A stretch of 64,000 nt of DNA from Heloderma charlesbogerti (GCA_026122225.1 JANEZZ010002243.1:124001-188000); one strand, 5' to 3'; counted from the stretch's first letter, positions 20,664 through 33,903 are shown. Translations and numbers: made by a program. Notes: generated by a model not told the origin, from the sequence alone.

Positions 20664-21550
20664 AAAAAAAAATCTCTCTCCAGCCTAATTTCTATAGCTT
20701 TATGAGCTGCCCAAAATGATGTGTCCAGAAAGAAAAGGCTTTAATCTCTATAACTGCAAAAGATATCTAATTGTGGAATAACAGTTGTATTTGCTTTGTT
20801 GTTGGTCCTTTTTTCTGACTTTTCCACTGCGCTAAATAATCTCGGAAGTTTGACCTGACAGAATCTGTTCTCATGGGTGTGTTCGTTTATTTAGGTAATG
20901 TACGAACGAGAGAGAAACATTCACTGTGACTGCTTTCCTAGTTTATAAATCATTCCATCTAGGTATCTTTGAGAGCTGGTACACATGTCTATTTGTGTCG
21001 CAGGAAAGATATCTGCAGTTTCACATATGCTAATGTAGCTTTCATATGACTCCCATATGATATCCAGAGGCAGTTTCCAGTGTCATGTTTCAGATACACA
21101 CACACATACAAGGAAATAGATTCTAGTGAGGGAGGAAGTAGGGAATGTATCACTGATTCCCATAACTAAGGAATGGCCCTTGAGAGGGATATTACCTCTT
21201 CCACAATCCAAGAATCAATTAGCGTGGAGGTGGGGGAGGCAATACATTTCTGTCCCACCCATGCAGTACCCTGCAGTAGCATTTCTGTGTTACTCTTTGC
21301 ATCACATCCACATCTTTGATTTTTTGTTACATCCTTACAGACATTTGACCAGTCACAGGCAAACTGTATATTCTATGATTTCCATTAATACCTAGTTACA
21401 AAAGATCAAATTGTACACTGAGCTAATTGTACACTAATCTTAATGTGTGTGTAAGTGGATCCTATGCAGATATACATTCAACACGATGTCCTGTGCAACA
21501 TGTAAAAAACTCTATGTGTGTCTAAGCAAAGCAATAACATACTCCTCACA

Positions 21551-21668
21551 CAGGGATGGAAATCCTGTGGCCCACCAGATGTTGTTGGACTCTATTTCCC
21601 ATCAGCCAACATAACCAATGGTCAGGGATGATGGGAGCTGAAATGGACGCCAGTGGTTTCCCACCCCA
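21551..21668. repeat. Palindromic MITE with 7/8 target duplication
   Basis: CAGGGATGGAAATCCTGTGG at the left and a GGTTTCCCACCCCA right end, with ATTTCCCATCAGCC mirrored by GGATGATGGGAGCTG. Flanks TCCTCACA and TCCTCAAA match at 7 of 8 bases, as for hAT-type miniature elements. Confidence 0.6.
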
Positions 21669-21875
21669 TCCTCAAAAAATGATGTGTTTTCATTGGCTCT
21701 CCCTTGCTGACAACTAACCCTTGACACCCCCAATGGAAGAGAGGGTAAAGGTCAAATTAGACATGATTATAGACATGGGACTGCCACTGCCGCCAAAACA
21801 GAAGATGCATGTCATATTATCCCCTCTCTTTTTGTACCATACAGCTTCACTTTTCTCAGGATAAGCATTGTTAGG

Positions 21876-22123
21876 TTTATTTATTTATTTACTGCATTTC
21901 TATCCCACCTTTTTTCCTCCTTAAGGAACCCAAGATGGCGTACACAGTCCTCCCCCTCCTCCATTTTATCCTCACAACAACAACCCTGTGAGGTGGGTTG
22001 GGCTGAGAGTCTGTGAGTGGCCCAAAGTCACCCAGTGAGCTTCCTTGTCCAAGACTAGAACTCAGATCTCTCAGCTCCCAGTCCAACACTCTAGCCACAA
22101 CACCACACTGGCTTTCACTGTTA
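21876..22123 (-). mobile_element. tRNA-derived SINE
   Basis: On the minus strand a tRNA-like head with GTGTTGGACTGGGAGC and a B-box-like AGTTCTAGTCT precedes GCTCACTGGGTGACTTTGGG, CCTCACAGGGTTGTTGTGAGG and a tail with AAGGTGGGATAGAAATGC and AAATAAA. The same family occurs at 54013-54268. Confidence 0.75.
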
Positions 22124-22635
22124 TACATATCCCCTCTCCCCACTTCCCCCCTGCTCTACATCATTGGCTGCCAATGTGACAGGTAGCTGGAGGAAACATG
22201 CCATGAGAGAATGTTCCATCACAGAGCAAGTAAAGTACATGTTGCTAGGGAGAGAGGGGAGAACAGGACATGGGAGGCCATTTTCTGTAGTAGCCCTATG
22301 TTTGCAATAATGTGTTAAGAAACATTTTGGTCTGGCTTTATGGTGACAAGAGCTCAGAGGCTCCATGGGAGATATAATAATGTCAGTGTGAGTCTGGGGA
22401 GAGACTGTTAGGTTTCAGCTGAAAGCCATCTATTATCATAAACCTAAGTTCTTAGCTGACATTCCAGAATGCTGTATTAAATGGATATTTGGGCTGACCC
22501 AGGAGGGCGGGACGGGGGAGGCTCTTACGGCTCATTTTGACTTGGTTACCTGTATAGCTCATTATACTGAAACATCCTAAGATATTTTTGTGACCAGTTC
22601 TAGACTCCAGCAAAGATGGCAGCCTCATGTAAAGA

Positions 22636-23250
22636 GTCTGTCTGTCTGTCTGTCTGTCTATCACATTTATATACTGTCCAACAGCTGAGGCTCTCTGGGC
22701 ATTTCACAACAATTCAAGCCATAACATGCAACATGATAAAACTTAATATAAGACTTCAAATGTTTAAAAGCAGCATGTAAAACCAAGGTAAAACCCAGCA
22801 GCAATTAGAACCCAGGGAAAGCCTAGGTGAAAAGTTGCATTTCTAGGAGGTTCTTGAAAAATGCCACATTTTCTGCCTCCCCAACTGCACAGGGGAGGGT
22901 TTTCTAGAGGGTGGGTGATGCTACAGAGAAGGCCCGGTGTCAGGGTTCTTCATGGCAACATTTCTTTTGTTTTGGAATTATCTTAGATGTCGCCTGGGTA
23001 TATACAAAAGAAGGCGGTCTGCTAGATATCCTGGTACCAAGTTGTTTGGGGCTTTATATAATAATAACATAATGGCTTGTACATGTTTCAGTAGCTAACA
23101 GGCAGCCAATGCAGTTTTTTTTTAACACAGGTGTTAGGTGAACATAGCTAGGTGTCCCAGTGAGCACCCTAGCTGCTGCATACTTATAACCATGAATGCT
23201 TTGCATGTCTCTAACCAGTTAAACAGGTGGGAGCAAATGCATGAGGACCA
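22636..23250 (-). mobile_element. L2-like LINE 3' UTR fragment
   Basis: (CTGT)n followed by the minus-strand 3' signature (ACATTTATATACTGTCCAAC, GCTCTCTGGGCATTTCAC). It then has the body seen in other copies (AAGGCCC, CCAAGTTGTTTGGGGCTTTA, GCAGCCAATGCAG). No open frame. Confidence 0.65.
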
Positions 23251-23945
23251 GCTATATTAGACCTCAGATTAACATCGCCTAATTGTTACTTAGACATTTG
23301 ATTGGGGGGAAGGCGAAGCCATAATGATGAAGAGAGTGTTCTTTGCCACACACGCAGCATGGGTATAATTTCACTTTTAAGATAAGTAATATTGATGCAT
23401 CCTTGAGCACTAAGCCTACACTTTTAAGCAAATGTGTCCCTAGTGTGCCACTTGTACCTAGATGATAAAAATAAAATATGAGGGGATCTGGATGATAGAA
23501 TATGAAATAATGACTGCATAACAAATACCTTGTTAACAAGAAGGCAGGAAGCACAGCCTATGAGCACAAAAACTGTGTTTCTTGAACAGGTACTGATCTG
23601 ACATTTATAGCTGACTTCATCAAGGCAGGATTTATACTGGTAGAAGAAATTCTTAGTCGGATCCAGCTCTTAAGGTCAAATGAATGTAGGTTTTTGTTTT
23701 CCTTTTTGGTAATTATTTATCTGCTTGATTTCCTTAAATAAATTACAGTTTGTTGTTCTGAACTACAGCAATATATATGCAAATAAGTAGCCCAATCATA
23801 TAGAGTGCTTTTGTTCTTACATTTGCACTATGGGTGCTGTTAAACATCAACACGTTTTGCACTCTGCAATGAACTTCTACAGCTGTATGTTGTATTATGC
23901 GACAGAAGAAGAGAGATGGCTAGTAATAGAATTAAACCACCTTTT

Positions 23946-23986
<41 letters not shown>

Positions 23987-24676
23987 GTATCTGTTGTTGA
24001 ATAAGGGAAAACTACACTGATTATGGGAGACATGGGGCTGGGAACTCTGATAGATGCTTCCTGACTATGAAGTGTCAGAGTGAGGGACATTTGTAGTAGT
24101 AAAGTGAATGATTGGTAGGTGGTGCTTAACCCTTCCCCTGCCAGACGTTTCCACTTGCTGGTTCTGCATTCATCCAAGATAGGCCTGCTATCTGAAAGAC
24201 TGGTGTCACCCCACAGCTGTCTCTGAGCCCAGTAAGATCCAGGTCACCCCACTCCAGTGAGCATCTTCAGGAACTCATGATGCATCCCCTGGACCTAAGG
24301 ACTTGGCCTAGTATCATCCTCAGACTCCAAGAACAGCTCTCCAAAAGCCTCTCTGATCCCTCTGCCATGCAGGAACTTAAGGCTATGGAAATGAGCAAGA
24401 ACCCTTTAAGGTTGCAGTCAGTACCCAATGGGAGGTGGTGCAACTTTTGAGGGACCTGATCTAACCATCTTTCTTAAGTCTTCCCTTGCTGCTAGTCCCT
24501 TGCTAGAACACCAGACACTTTCATGAGGAACTATCCCAGCCCAGCAGCTCCTGCAGAGCACTGTCCAAGATGCTAATAGTCTAGCCTCTGCCATCATGGT
24601 GTTTACCTGGCATACTGCTGACTGACTATGACTTGTCTCACCAGTCATAGCTTCCTGCTACTAGAGCCTCCTTGAA
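23251..24676. other. No gene recognised
   Basis: Intronic sequence. A (CA)n microsatellite at 23948-23984 is the only clear repeat. Confidence 0.5.
23948..23984. repeat. (CA)n microsatellite
   Basis: Pure CA run of about 18 units. Confidence 0.97.
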
Positions 24677-25228
24677 TAGGGATGGGTGGATCACTTGCCC
24701 TGTTCTGGGTGGAGGGGTCCGTGGGGGGGGAGGCAATCCATCCCTCCCCCTGGAATCCGCCCATGCTGTCTCCGCTCTGTGGTGATCCTGCGCAGCCAGC
24801 TGCTGGCTCCGCAGCACTGGTGATACAGCCAGCCGCCATTGCCGTGCCGTATCGCTGTGCTAGGTCCGGATGCAAATGGCATCCACTATGCCATTTGCAT
24901 CCCTGTTTTCATGAGATAGGCTATGCAAATTATATTTATGTAGATATTTGCATAGCCTATCACATGAACAAACAGAGATGCAAATGTCATAGTGGACGCC
25001 ATTTGTGTCCAGACTTAGCACAACGATACGGCAATGGGGGCCGGCCGTATCGCCGGCGCTGCGGAGCTGGTGACTGACTCCGCAGCATCACCACATGGAG
25101 GAGCTGGCCTGGATGGATTCCGGAGGGGCACGGAGGTGAGTGCTCCATTCTGCCAAGGACCCCAATGGGGCCGGATTCTTGGAATCCGGCCTCATTGGGG
25201 TCAGTGGCAGAATTCTCTGACATCCCTA
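24677..25228 (-). mobile_element. Complete non-autonomous hAT-like element (552 bp), reverse orientation
   Basis: TAGGGATGGGTGGATCAC at the left and GAATTCTCTGACATCCCTA at the right, so the family head lies on the right. Flanks TCCTTGAA (24669-24676) and TCCTTGAG (25229-25236) match at 7 of 8. The core has GCAAATGGCATCCACTATGCCATTTGC and a TAGGCTATGCAAAT...ATTTGCATAGCCTA palindrome (about 24915-24960). The outer CGGTATCGC arms (24846 and 25026) are also inverted. Shares its sub-family with 56840-57152. Confidence 0.82.
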
Positions 25229-25594
25229 TCCTTGAGTGCCTGATGGACTAGCTACTTCCCCAGACCCAACCCAACCCAAGCCAGGACAGCCAGCAGAAAA
25301 GTGGCTGCTATGTTTCCCAGGAAAAGTGTGAGACAGAGGAATGCTCGTGCAACCCCTCCTGCCCATGGTTTCTCTGTTACAAACTGCTCCCCCTCCCACT
25401 TTTCAGTGGAGAAGTGGCGGCTGGTGTTCCTGGACTAGTGTAATGTCCCTGGCAGTGTAGCCCCATCCTAAGCCATAAACTGACTTAGTTGTGTCTGGGG
25501 CTACTGTGAGAACAGGAGGCTGGATTTTGGCCAGATTTTTAATTCTCATGCAAAACATAGGCAGTAGCGCCAGATGAGAAATTGCGGTGTCAAG

Positions 25595-26230
25595 CTTGTT
25601 TTTACCCAATTTGCACCTCCTGTCCTGAGCTGAAACAGATTTGCATTTCAAAATCCACGAGCTTTCTGGTGTAGATCAGCTTGCGGGAATATGTGCACAA
25701 AAAACATGTGCATATTAAGGGGAAATATTCACAGAATGACTGCAAATGCAAACATAAATGCATAGATTTGTGGATAAATAAGGATGGACGGGCACCCCCC
25801 ATATTCTCTGGGCCCCTGCCCCTGCTTGTGTGCCCCCAGACCCACACTTGAGACCTCCCCCCACTTGCCAAGCCACACACACTGTGCCACGAGTGCCATT
25901 TTGCAGAAGAAAATGGCAATTGCAAATATATGCACATCTAGTCTTACACAAAATGGCACTGTGAATAGGCCATATACACAAGATTGCAGGGATATATAAT
26001 GGCTCATTTATGAGTCTGGGCTGCTCGGCAAGTACCGGGGTTGAATGGGGGCAGGGGCTCAGTGGGCATGGCTCGGGGGCAAGGGACATGGCTCGGGGAT
26101 GCAGGTGGGTTTGGGGCTGGTCTACTGCACTCCTGGACCCAATCAGGCACCCAGGCCATCCCTAGGGATAATGTGCACATTTCCATATGGAATATTGCTG
26201 TTGTTGAAATAGCAGTTCATATGGAAACAG
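25595..26230. mobile_element. Degraded ATTTGCAT-rich hAT-like element, host of a nested copy
   Basis: Flanks of the nested copy at 25779 carry many GCAAAT, AAATGCA and GTGCAT phrases like those in the families at 13857, 38000 and 44877. The ends could not be fixed. Confidence 0.4.
25779..26164. mobile_element. hAT-like element, AAAATGGC family (386 bp), nested
   Basis: TAAGGATGGACGGGCACC at the left and GCACCCAGGCCATCCCTA at the right. Flanks TGGATAAA and GGGATAAT agree at 6 of 8. Interior CATTTTGCAGAAGAAAATGGC is the family mark shared with 42342-42807 and 49557-49913. Non-coding. Confidence 0.65.
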
Positions 26231-27239
26231 GATGAAAGTCCTTTATAAAAATTCTGCCCAATAAAAATCATGGAATGTTTTTTACCCATTACCTTCCTTC
26301 TTAGTTCTGAAAATACTGCATGCCTATAAGTGAAGCAAAATGCATTTGGCTGGAAAGAAATTAAGGTGCAAAGCAACTCCATTAAAATCTATGGAAGCTT
26401 TGCATTGACCTCTGTGGGAGGCTGATTTCACACTTACAATCTGACCATTATATTTCAGATGCACTGTATTCATTTAATTGCCCAGAATTTATACTTTTCA
26501 ATGATTGGTAGTTTATTTTTTGTAAGAAAAACCTCCCCCCCCCCCGATCAGGCTATTGCAGCTTGCTATTCTGACAGGTGCAGTGATGGTTCCATTACTT
26601 ATTATAGAACCACAGCACTAACAATATCACTAATGTATAAATAGGGCCTTAATGGGCCTATTAAATCAGCTGCCAATTTTGCTAAACATTTTGGTATGAC
26701 TAGTTAATTTTGGAAGCCACCTGGAAGAGCACTGAAGAGATTTACAGCAGTCATGTCAGATGCTATCAGCCAAAACTCTCAATCCATTTTATGTTGCCTT
26801 TTTCACCCCCCAGGAGAGTATCTTAAAAAGTGTCGGGTTGCAGAAACTGATGGGGATTAGGAAAGTTCATGGTTAGAGAGCCTGAAATAGTGCTTGAGGC
26901 TGACTTTCAAACTCATCACTAAAAAATCCTGATGTCAGTGTGCTTGGACCATTGTAACCCAAGCTGTAAATCAAAGCATCTTCTGCCTGTGTATTATATC
27001 ATAATATGGGATCGTGAAGGAAATATTTCAGCTTTACAGGCCAGAAGCAGACAGCCAACTTGGGCAAGAGCTGATCTAGGCTAATTTTCTGCTTTCTGCT
27101 AGCATTCTTTCTTGCTATAGTTAACAGAGCATAGAACTCAAGCACTAGCCCAGTTCACACATCACAACCACCCAAGGTTTCTTAAACCCTGGGTGATTGT
27201 GACATGCGAACTGGGCCACTCTGATGGATGTCAGTAACC
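26231..27239. other. No gene recognised
   Basis: AT-rich intronic sequence with short homopolymer tracts. Confidence 0.5.
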
Positions 27240-27364
27240 CAGCCTTCTGCAACCTAGCACCCTTAAGATGTGTTGGACTACAACTCCCAGTGTCCCCCAG
27301 CCAGCTCTGCTGCTAGGAGTTGTCATCCAACACATCTGGAGAGTGCCAAGTTGAGGAGAGGCTG
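27240..27364. repeat. 125-bp palindromic MITE with perfect 8-bp duplication
   Basis: CAGCCTTCTGCAACCTAGCAC at the left pairs with GTGCCAAGTTGAGGAGAGGCTG at the right. Inside, GATGTGTTGGACTACAACTC pairs with GAGTTGTCATCCAACACATC. CAGTAACC flanks both sides (27232-27239, 27365-27372). The 8-bp duplication and CAG...CTG ends point to a hAT-type miniature element. Confidence 0.85.
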
Positions 27365-27372
27365 CAGTAACC

Positions 27373-29720
27373 TATATTTTCTGAATCACTAAGAGTCAGC
27401 AAATACACACATCGCTCAGTCCATAGTCTGGACCAGAAAAACAGGGTTGTGTCATCAACATTTCAATGCAAGCACCATTTTGCAATGAATTTGAGAGCTT
27501 TCTCCTCAGGTGAAACATTTGAGTTTTACAAGACTGGCAAATTTCCTCAGGCAGGATTTGCACATCTCTGTACATTTCAGAGTTAAGGAGTGGGTTCATG
27601 CTGGGTTTTGTGAAAAGACATCCTTGAGTAATTGTATACAGAGGCAAAAACTGTATGTAGCACATAATTGGAAGTCTCCAAAGCAACCAACTAAAGCAGA
27701 GAGTGGTAAAATGTGTACAGTACGATTATATACAAACTTACTCAGCAAGTAAGAAATCCTAATTAATATATTAGCCCTATTCAGGTGTTCAAGAGAATGT
27801 GTGAGGGCTCAGAGTTGGTACTCAGATGGGCCCTGTGCAAGCCAGCTCCACCCCCCACCCTTAGTTCAGATCTTGCTATGTTGAACCAGCAAGGTCTGAA
27901 AGGGAGTTATACTCACCTTCACTTGAATTTGAGTAGAATTCTCTGTGTGATCATGGACCCTGGTAAGGCAGGGTTTAGGAAGAAATTTGCAAATTTTAGT
28001 AAGTTCTAATAAAAAAATGAACCGAACACAATCCTAATAAATAGTTAATTTGGCTAAGGTACAGACATTGTCTTTAAAAATCTTGTAGATCCTTAATCCC
28101 ACCAATTTTTTTCCCCCTCCAACCATTCAAATGCATAATGGAAAACAGAGTGGAAACAATTGTTTTCCGTTACACATTTGAATGGTCAGATGAAAACCCC
28201 TTTGGTGGGATTCAACAAAATTCTTCCCAATCTCTACTGGTTCCCCACAGTGGTCAGATGCCAATAGAATACTCAGAAGCACTGCAGCACGTGAGTGAAA
28301 TAGTGCTCTCTCCCATTTTTGTCCTCCAGGGAGGGGTATTCAGAGGAATGCTGCCTCGAAGCCTCATGATAGCCCTGCCCTCCATGAATTTGTAACAAGT
28401 GCACAACACAGGAGGTGTGGGCCCTAAGGAGGGGAGATTCCAATGGATGGAGTCTTCAAGGGGTACAGTGTATCTTGAATAGCATTACCAGTGGTTAAAG
28501 TTTGTCTTTCTATGTCCTAAACTGTCAGGAACTACTTTGGGTATAACATTCCTTAGGTGACATAAAGAGAAGGAACATAGGGTTGCAATGTTTTTTGTCC
28601 CAACAGAGGCTGTATATCAATAATAGCTGAATGGAAGAGACATTAATACAGTGGGTACAGTTTTGTTTTCAACTGATAGCCCAGCCATGCTGGGGAAAGC
28701 TACATGCCAGTATTATTTTAAAGGAACAGATATGTACTTAGTTTTCATAATTTATTCTGATTGCAACATATGTACTATTGGCACATGGTACACAGCTCTA
28801 TTAATGTTAGTCTTCTACTGTTAATGCTCCTCTATGGTTTATCCCGCTTGGCTCTAGACACAACTTGATAACAGCTGCTTCTGAAAGAAACAGAAAATAG
28901 CCTTCTGGTGTTCCCATTACTCATATCCATGATGCCAGTCAGTTTCAAGGATATAGAACAGATGATGTCGCATGGGCTATTGCTTGAAACATATGTTTTA
29001 TCACTCCTTTGAGAAGGACATTACATTGTTCACTTATTGACTGTGGACTGAACATTGCCAATTATGTCTAATGAGCAATTGTTTTAGTACTATAAGCTGA
29101 ATCAATATGAGAGACAGGTGAAATCCTCTCTGGTTCTACTCTGGAGAGGTTTCAGTGGACCCACAGTTCCACATGCAGAGATAGCTGAAATTTCTACATC
29201 CAAGTTGAAGTCCAGAGAATTCCAAAATGTTCATTAGGGACTGACAGTTAGGCTTTGCAGAAGCTTCTAATACATCAATTGGCAATGAAGATCAATGACA
29301 TCAGAGAGCCACACGATAGATCACCTTGGAAGCCTCAAAAAGCTTGGGATCAAAATACTTAAAAGGGCTGCCTCCTCCCATATGAGTTTGCCTGATCTCT
29401 GATGCTGTCTTAGCCCTATGCAGGTGTTCACTGTAAACAAGAAGGATTGTAGATCTTCATGCATTCAGCACAAAGACTTGAGAAGGGTTCCCAATCATGG
29501 GTGCTTTGTAACATGTTCAGCCAAATGCACATGAGATGAACGCTTGAAGATCTGATATAACCTGGGGCACAGGGGTGCTTGGGGGATATGCCATGCGTAT
29601 TTGCATACATCCCATCCCTGCTTTGGCCCTACTTCTGTTGTTGAAGGGAACACCTGCTTAGGGCTTAAGAAAGTATATCTGAGTGTTTCTGGTAGGAACA
29701 CAGGAATGGGCAGCACCTAA
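27373..29720. other. Intron without recognised genes
   Basis: Single-copy-looking sequence. A short phrase near 27775 (TAGCCCTATTCAGGTGTTCA) recurs near 29412 (TAGCCCTATGCAGGTGTTCA), suggesting remnants of an unclassified interspersed repeat. Confidence 0.45.
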
Positions 29721-29724
29721 GCTG

Positions 29725-30020
29725 TGGAGTTCCTTGGCCCAAGAAATCTGTCTGGTCCCCACTGTGTTATGCTTTAATCTCCTTAATGAAGACCTTTTAG
29801 TTTAAGTGGACATTTAACTTGGTTAGCTGATTATTTTCTGATATTCTTGGATTTTTTTTTTCCTGCTGCCTCTGCCTCCTTCTAATTTTTAGTTTTGCTT
29901 TTATTTGATTATTATATTATATTCAATGGACTATTTTTCTTTGTCTGATCTTGTGAGCTGGACTGACCACCCTATAGCAGAAATGAGGGACATAAATCTT
30001 CTTATAAATAAATAAACATG
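29725..30020 (+). mobile_element. L2-like LINE 3' end fragment
   Basis: A WNSLAQEICL-like C-terminal remnant, then a T-rich UTR, GTGAGCTGGACTGACC and a (AAATAAAT) end, as in other L2-like copies here. Confidence 0.45.
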
Positions 30021-30906
30021 TTGCAGAGTCCTCCATATATGCAAGGGAAGGCTTAGCACAGTCCCTAAGTGTTTTGGAACCCATCAGTCTTGCTGATCAC
30101 AATTCTTAAGTCCCAGTGTCTAGGCAGAAAATGCACATTTGTCACTATAGTATGGGCTGGCCAACATTTCTATGTGACATCACTAATTAAGCACTTTCTT
30201 CTACATTCAGATTTTTTTTTTAATCTGAGGTTTTTTCTGTCCTGTATATGAAGAAACCTTTGTAAGTTATTATAAACACCCCCCCCCAACTGAACTAAAT
30301 TATCACCTAATCCTATATCTGAGTCAATACAACTTTGCAGCAGAAGAAACTCCTTTGTATCTATACCCTGTTACAGAACTAACTACAGTGGTTGAAGGTT
30401 ACAGCATCTCTAGTTTCCATACTTCATCTCCAGGGATTCATATTGTACACACACATTTCATATAATGTTTGTGTATTAAGAGGCAGTTGTGTTGTGATGA
30501 GAGTGTTCACCACTGCTCCTGAAACTGAAGACCACTTTCTCCCATATGAATCTATTGTTCTAGTAAGGTCTTCCTCTGAGGTTTGGTTTTAGATATTATG
30601 GGATTAAAACTTGCTAGTCAGTTTCGGCCAAATGTACAGTTTTGAGGTCAAAGGTTTAATTAGAATGTAGAAGTCTGGAAGTTTGCTGAGGAAGCCAGGC
30701 AATTATAAAGACCAGTAGAAGGTTGGAGGGGAGAATGTGGCGGCGGGGGGAGAGGTATTAACTCAGGAAATAGAAACTTACTTTGCAGAAATGAACAAGA
30801 AACTACCACCCTGATAGGTCAGAATTGGGGAGAGAGAGAACCCTCCCACACACTAATTTTAAGACATAAAACCAAAGGCAGAAGGGCAGAGAAGCAGGAA
30901 GAAGAG

Positions 30907-30957
30907 GAAGGAAGGAAGGAAGGAAGGAAGGAAGGAAGGAAGGAAGGAAGGAAGGAA
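30907..30957. repeat. (GGAA)n microsatellite
   Basis: Purine tetranucleotide run of about 12 units. Confidence 0.97.
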
Positions 30958-31299
30958 ACCCAGAGTTTTAGAGGAAACAAAGAGTCAGAACTGATGGAAG
31001 TGGAGAAATGATTCTGAGAGCTGGACTGATGACAGTAAGAAATTGCTTAGATAGTAGTCCTGGATAAAATTGTCTAGTTATTTTAGCTGGATGTGTTTAT
31101 CCCTGGTTGTTTCATTATTGCTCAAATATTATTGTGTGCATTGTGCATCTATATCCAGCCAGAGTTTAAAACATATTCCTATTCACATTTTTCTCCAGTA
31201 AATTTTTTAACTTTGTTATTTGAAGTATCCCACATCTCACAGCCAACCCGCACGGCGCACGCTACCTGAAGTGGCTATCTGAGCCCGAGAGAGGTTTAA

Positions 31300-31452
31300 G
31301 GCTGGTTTGGTGGAGGTAGCCAGAGAAATAAAGATTGCCACCTGGTGGCATCAGAAAAGAAAGGGAAGGGCAAAAAGGAATTCTGGCACACTCCAGTCCT
31401 TTCCTGTTTTCAATGGAGAGAAACTGAAATTCACAGATTTGTCCATCCCTAG
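31300..31452. mobile_element. Right-end remnant of a hAT-like element
   Basis: Ends CAGATTTGTCCATCCCTA, like the right end at 33903 (GATTTGTCCATCTCTA). The left end was not found. Confidence 0.35.
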
Positions 31453-31499
31453 TTTTCACGTACACTCATGGAATGAGGCATTACTGATCTATGACACCC

Positions 31500-31860
31500 T
31501 TTGTTGGGTCCCTTCACCTTCTGAATTGTGGGGTGGTGCTAAGCCATGATAAGGCCTTTTTAGCTTTGTTCCCCTGACTTTGCAACACTATCCCTGAGGA
31601 GGCTCACTTGCAACTTAGCCTGATGTGTGTTTTAGTGCCAGATGAAGACCTTTGCCCTTTAGCCAGACCTTGTAGATGTTGAGCATCCATATTTTTATTT
31701 ATTTTTTAATTCATTCCTTCTGCTGCTAATGTTTTATGGTATTTTCAGATCTTGCTTTTATTGCCTTTTATATATTGTTGTGTTTGTTTTATATTTGTTA
31801 GCTGCTCTGAGAGGTTACCACCTGATGAGCGGGGTAAAAATCTCTCAAAGAAATGGATAT
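31500..31860 (+). mobile_element. L2-like LINE 3' UTR fragment
   Basis: Polypyrimidine-rich UTR ending GTTAGCTGCTCTGAGAGG, then GAGCGGGGTAAAAATCTC, the shape of L2-like 3' ends in this window. Confidence 0.4.
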
Positions 31861-33425
31861 ATCATTGCCATTGGGGTGGGGAGGGGTGCAACTGTGGTTT
31901 AGACAAGGAGAAATGGAGCACAGAGTATGGGAAGTTCACATTTTATTTTTGAGAGAAAATAATCCCCAAAGGATAGGCTACAGTGGCTGATGGTCATTGT
32001 TCTCTACACTAAAGAGAACAAAGAAAAAGGTTGAACTTGGATCATTATTGCTGTTATTTGTTGTTATTTGTATACTGAATTAATATTCATTTTTCAAAGA
32101 ATTTGTCTTCCTGCTGCTGTTCATTTTTCATTCTAATAAAGCTAATTAGCTTTTCTATTTCTGCAGTCCCTTGGTTTGTTTCTTTTCACAAGACATTCAG
32201 TATAGTAGAGGCTTCACTATCCTTCCACTTTTCTGCAATTCTTGTAGAGCATAACATGTTTGTCAGAAAGGCTACATCACTGTTTTAGTTCTGTCCTTCA
32301 GATAATTCTGAAGTGAAACCATTAAATTTGTTGACAGTTCGTAGTCTAATACTTCCTTAATTTATTGTATAACTCCCCTCCCCCAAAGTTGAATCTTCTC
32401 AGAATGCATATTCTCATATTCTAATAGAACAGTAATACACACACACACATACCCATTCCTTACAAGGATAAATGAATCACCATTCCACAAAAGGAACATG
32501 GATTTCTCCACAGTTAGCCTACAAACACTAGGTGGCAGCCACACCTCTCACAGGAGGCAGCCTTCCTCTCAGCTCCCATGAGGGTCTCTTCTCACATTCC
32601 CTTCCTCATCTCTCACCTGTGCAGGTAAAGATTGCCACTAATCTTTCAAGCCCCACGTGCACTCAAGGTTTTGACAGTACTTAGTCTGTCTCCACCAAGC
32701 ACTCTCTCCAGCATTTATCTTCCTTCAGGCAGCAGTCTTTAACTGGCGGGATGAAACTGGTGGAAATGTCCAACCCTTTGATGTTAGCCTCTCCACCCAC
32801 CAAGGACCATGGCAGCCATTTTAGGAATAGACAATCCCTCATTTTGTGAGAGTGCCCAGTGCACTCATAAAATTCCAGATATGCCAAAAGAGGAGATAAA
32901 TTAAAAAAGGTTATAGTGGGATTTTGTCTGTAATTATTTATTTAAAATATTTCTTGGCCGCCTTTCAAAGCAGAAGCCCTCCCAAGGTGCCTTACAGCAA
33001 TAGTAACTTCTGTAGTCTGTAGTAACTTCAAGAATCCAGCATGGTATATTACTTAGCCTCTGTTCAAAGCACAATGCTTGGAGCATTTGGCTTTACAGAT
33101 CTCTATTAGGGGATTATGGAAGCTTGGTGTTCAGTGGCTTACACAGTACATAATATATAGAATAAGACTGACAGATGTGCACAAAATTATGTTAATGGAA
33201 TTATAGTGGCTCTGAAATAGAATAGGCCAAGCTACACATTATGCGTGGAAAGCCTTGTGGCTTCTTTTCCTAGGGTAAAATCAGTTTTGCAGGGTGATTT
33301 TGAGTTGAGAAGAAGAAGTGGTTATGCAAGCTTTTCCCTCTGACTGCTAGGGAGGGAGGGATCAGTCTGTTCCTGGTCTGTGACTTGTGTTCATTTGTAA
33401 ATCCTTTCCATTCTGTGTCTCCACA
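31861..33425. other. Intron without recognised genes
   Basis: A short SINE/LINE 3' tail remnant near 32935-33000 (TTATTTAAAATATTTCTTGGCC) is the only repeat I can point to. Confidence 0.45.
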
Positions 33426-33432
33426 TTAATTT

Positions 33433-33903
33433 TAGGGATGGGTGAGAATTTCATTTCAGCTGGGTTTTATGGTAAGAATTGACCTGAATTTGCAAATTGC
33501 TTTACATTCAGGATGGGAAGAACTTGAGATTTTAAAAATCTGAATGTGGGAGAAACTGGCACTGACTGATTCATCCAACCAAGCCCAGGCCTTTGAGTGC
33601 TTAGCTCTTAGAAGTCTGGTTTTGAATCCTATGCATTCAACCATGTTTGTGGTACTAAATTAGGGTTGCCACCTATTTTTGTCTGACAGCTTCCACATCT
33701 TTAACAGCCATACAACAGCTATATTCTCTCCATAGACCTGCTGAATTTGGCCAGCACAGATGGCTGAGAATCTTGTTTCTGTTCGTTTTTCATAAGAAGT
33801 TACCCAAATCCTCCAATTGCTTGATATTTCAAATGGAAAGAACGTAAGATATAAAATATGGAAATGCATGAGAAGGTGAAACTGAGAGATTTGTCCATCT
33901 CTA
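33433..33903. mobile_element. hAT-like element (471 bp) with 7/8 duplication
   Basis: TAGGGATGGGTGAGAATTTC at the left and GATTTGTCCATCTCTA at the right. Flanks ATTAATTT (33425-33432) and ATTAGTTT (33904-33911) agree at 7 of 8. No coding frame and no strong palindromic core, so it is a separate sub-family. Confidence 0.65.

Larger units (their letters stand above)
19330..21550. other. CDH12 intron, start of a very long non-coding stretch
   Basis: Intronic DNA directly after the CDH12 donor. A short Harbinger-like MITE lies at 19378-19452 and a (TC)n run at 20641-20663. No second cadherin exon is visible here or anywhere downstream in the window. Confidence 0.7.
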
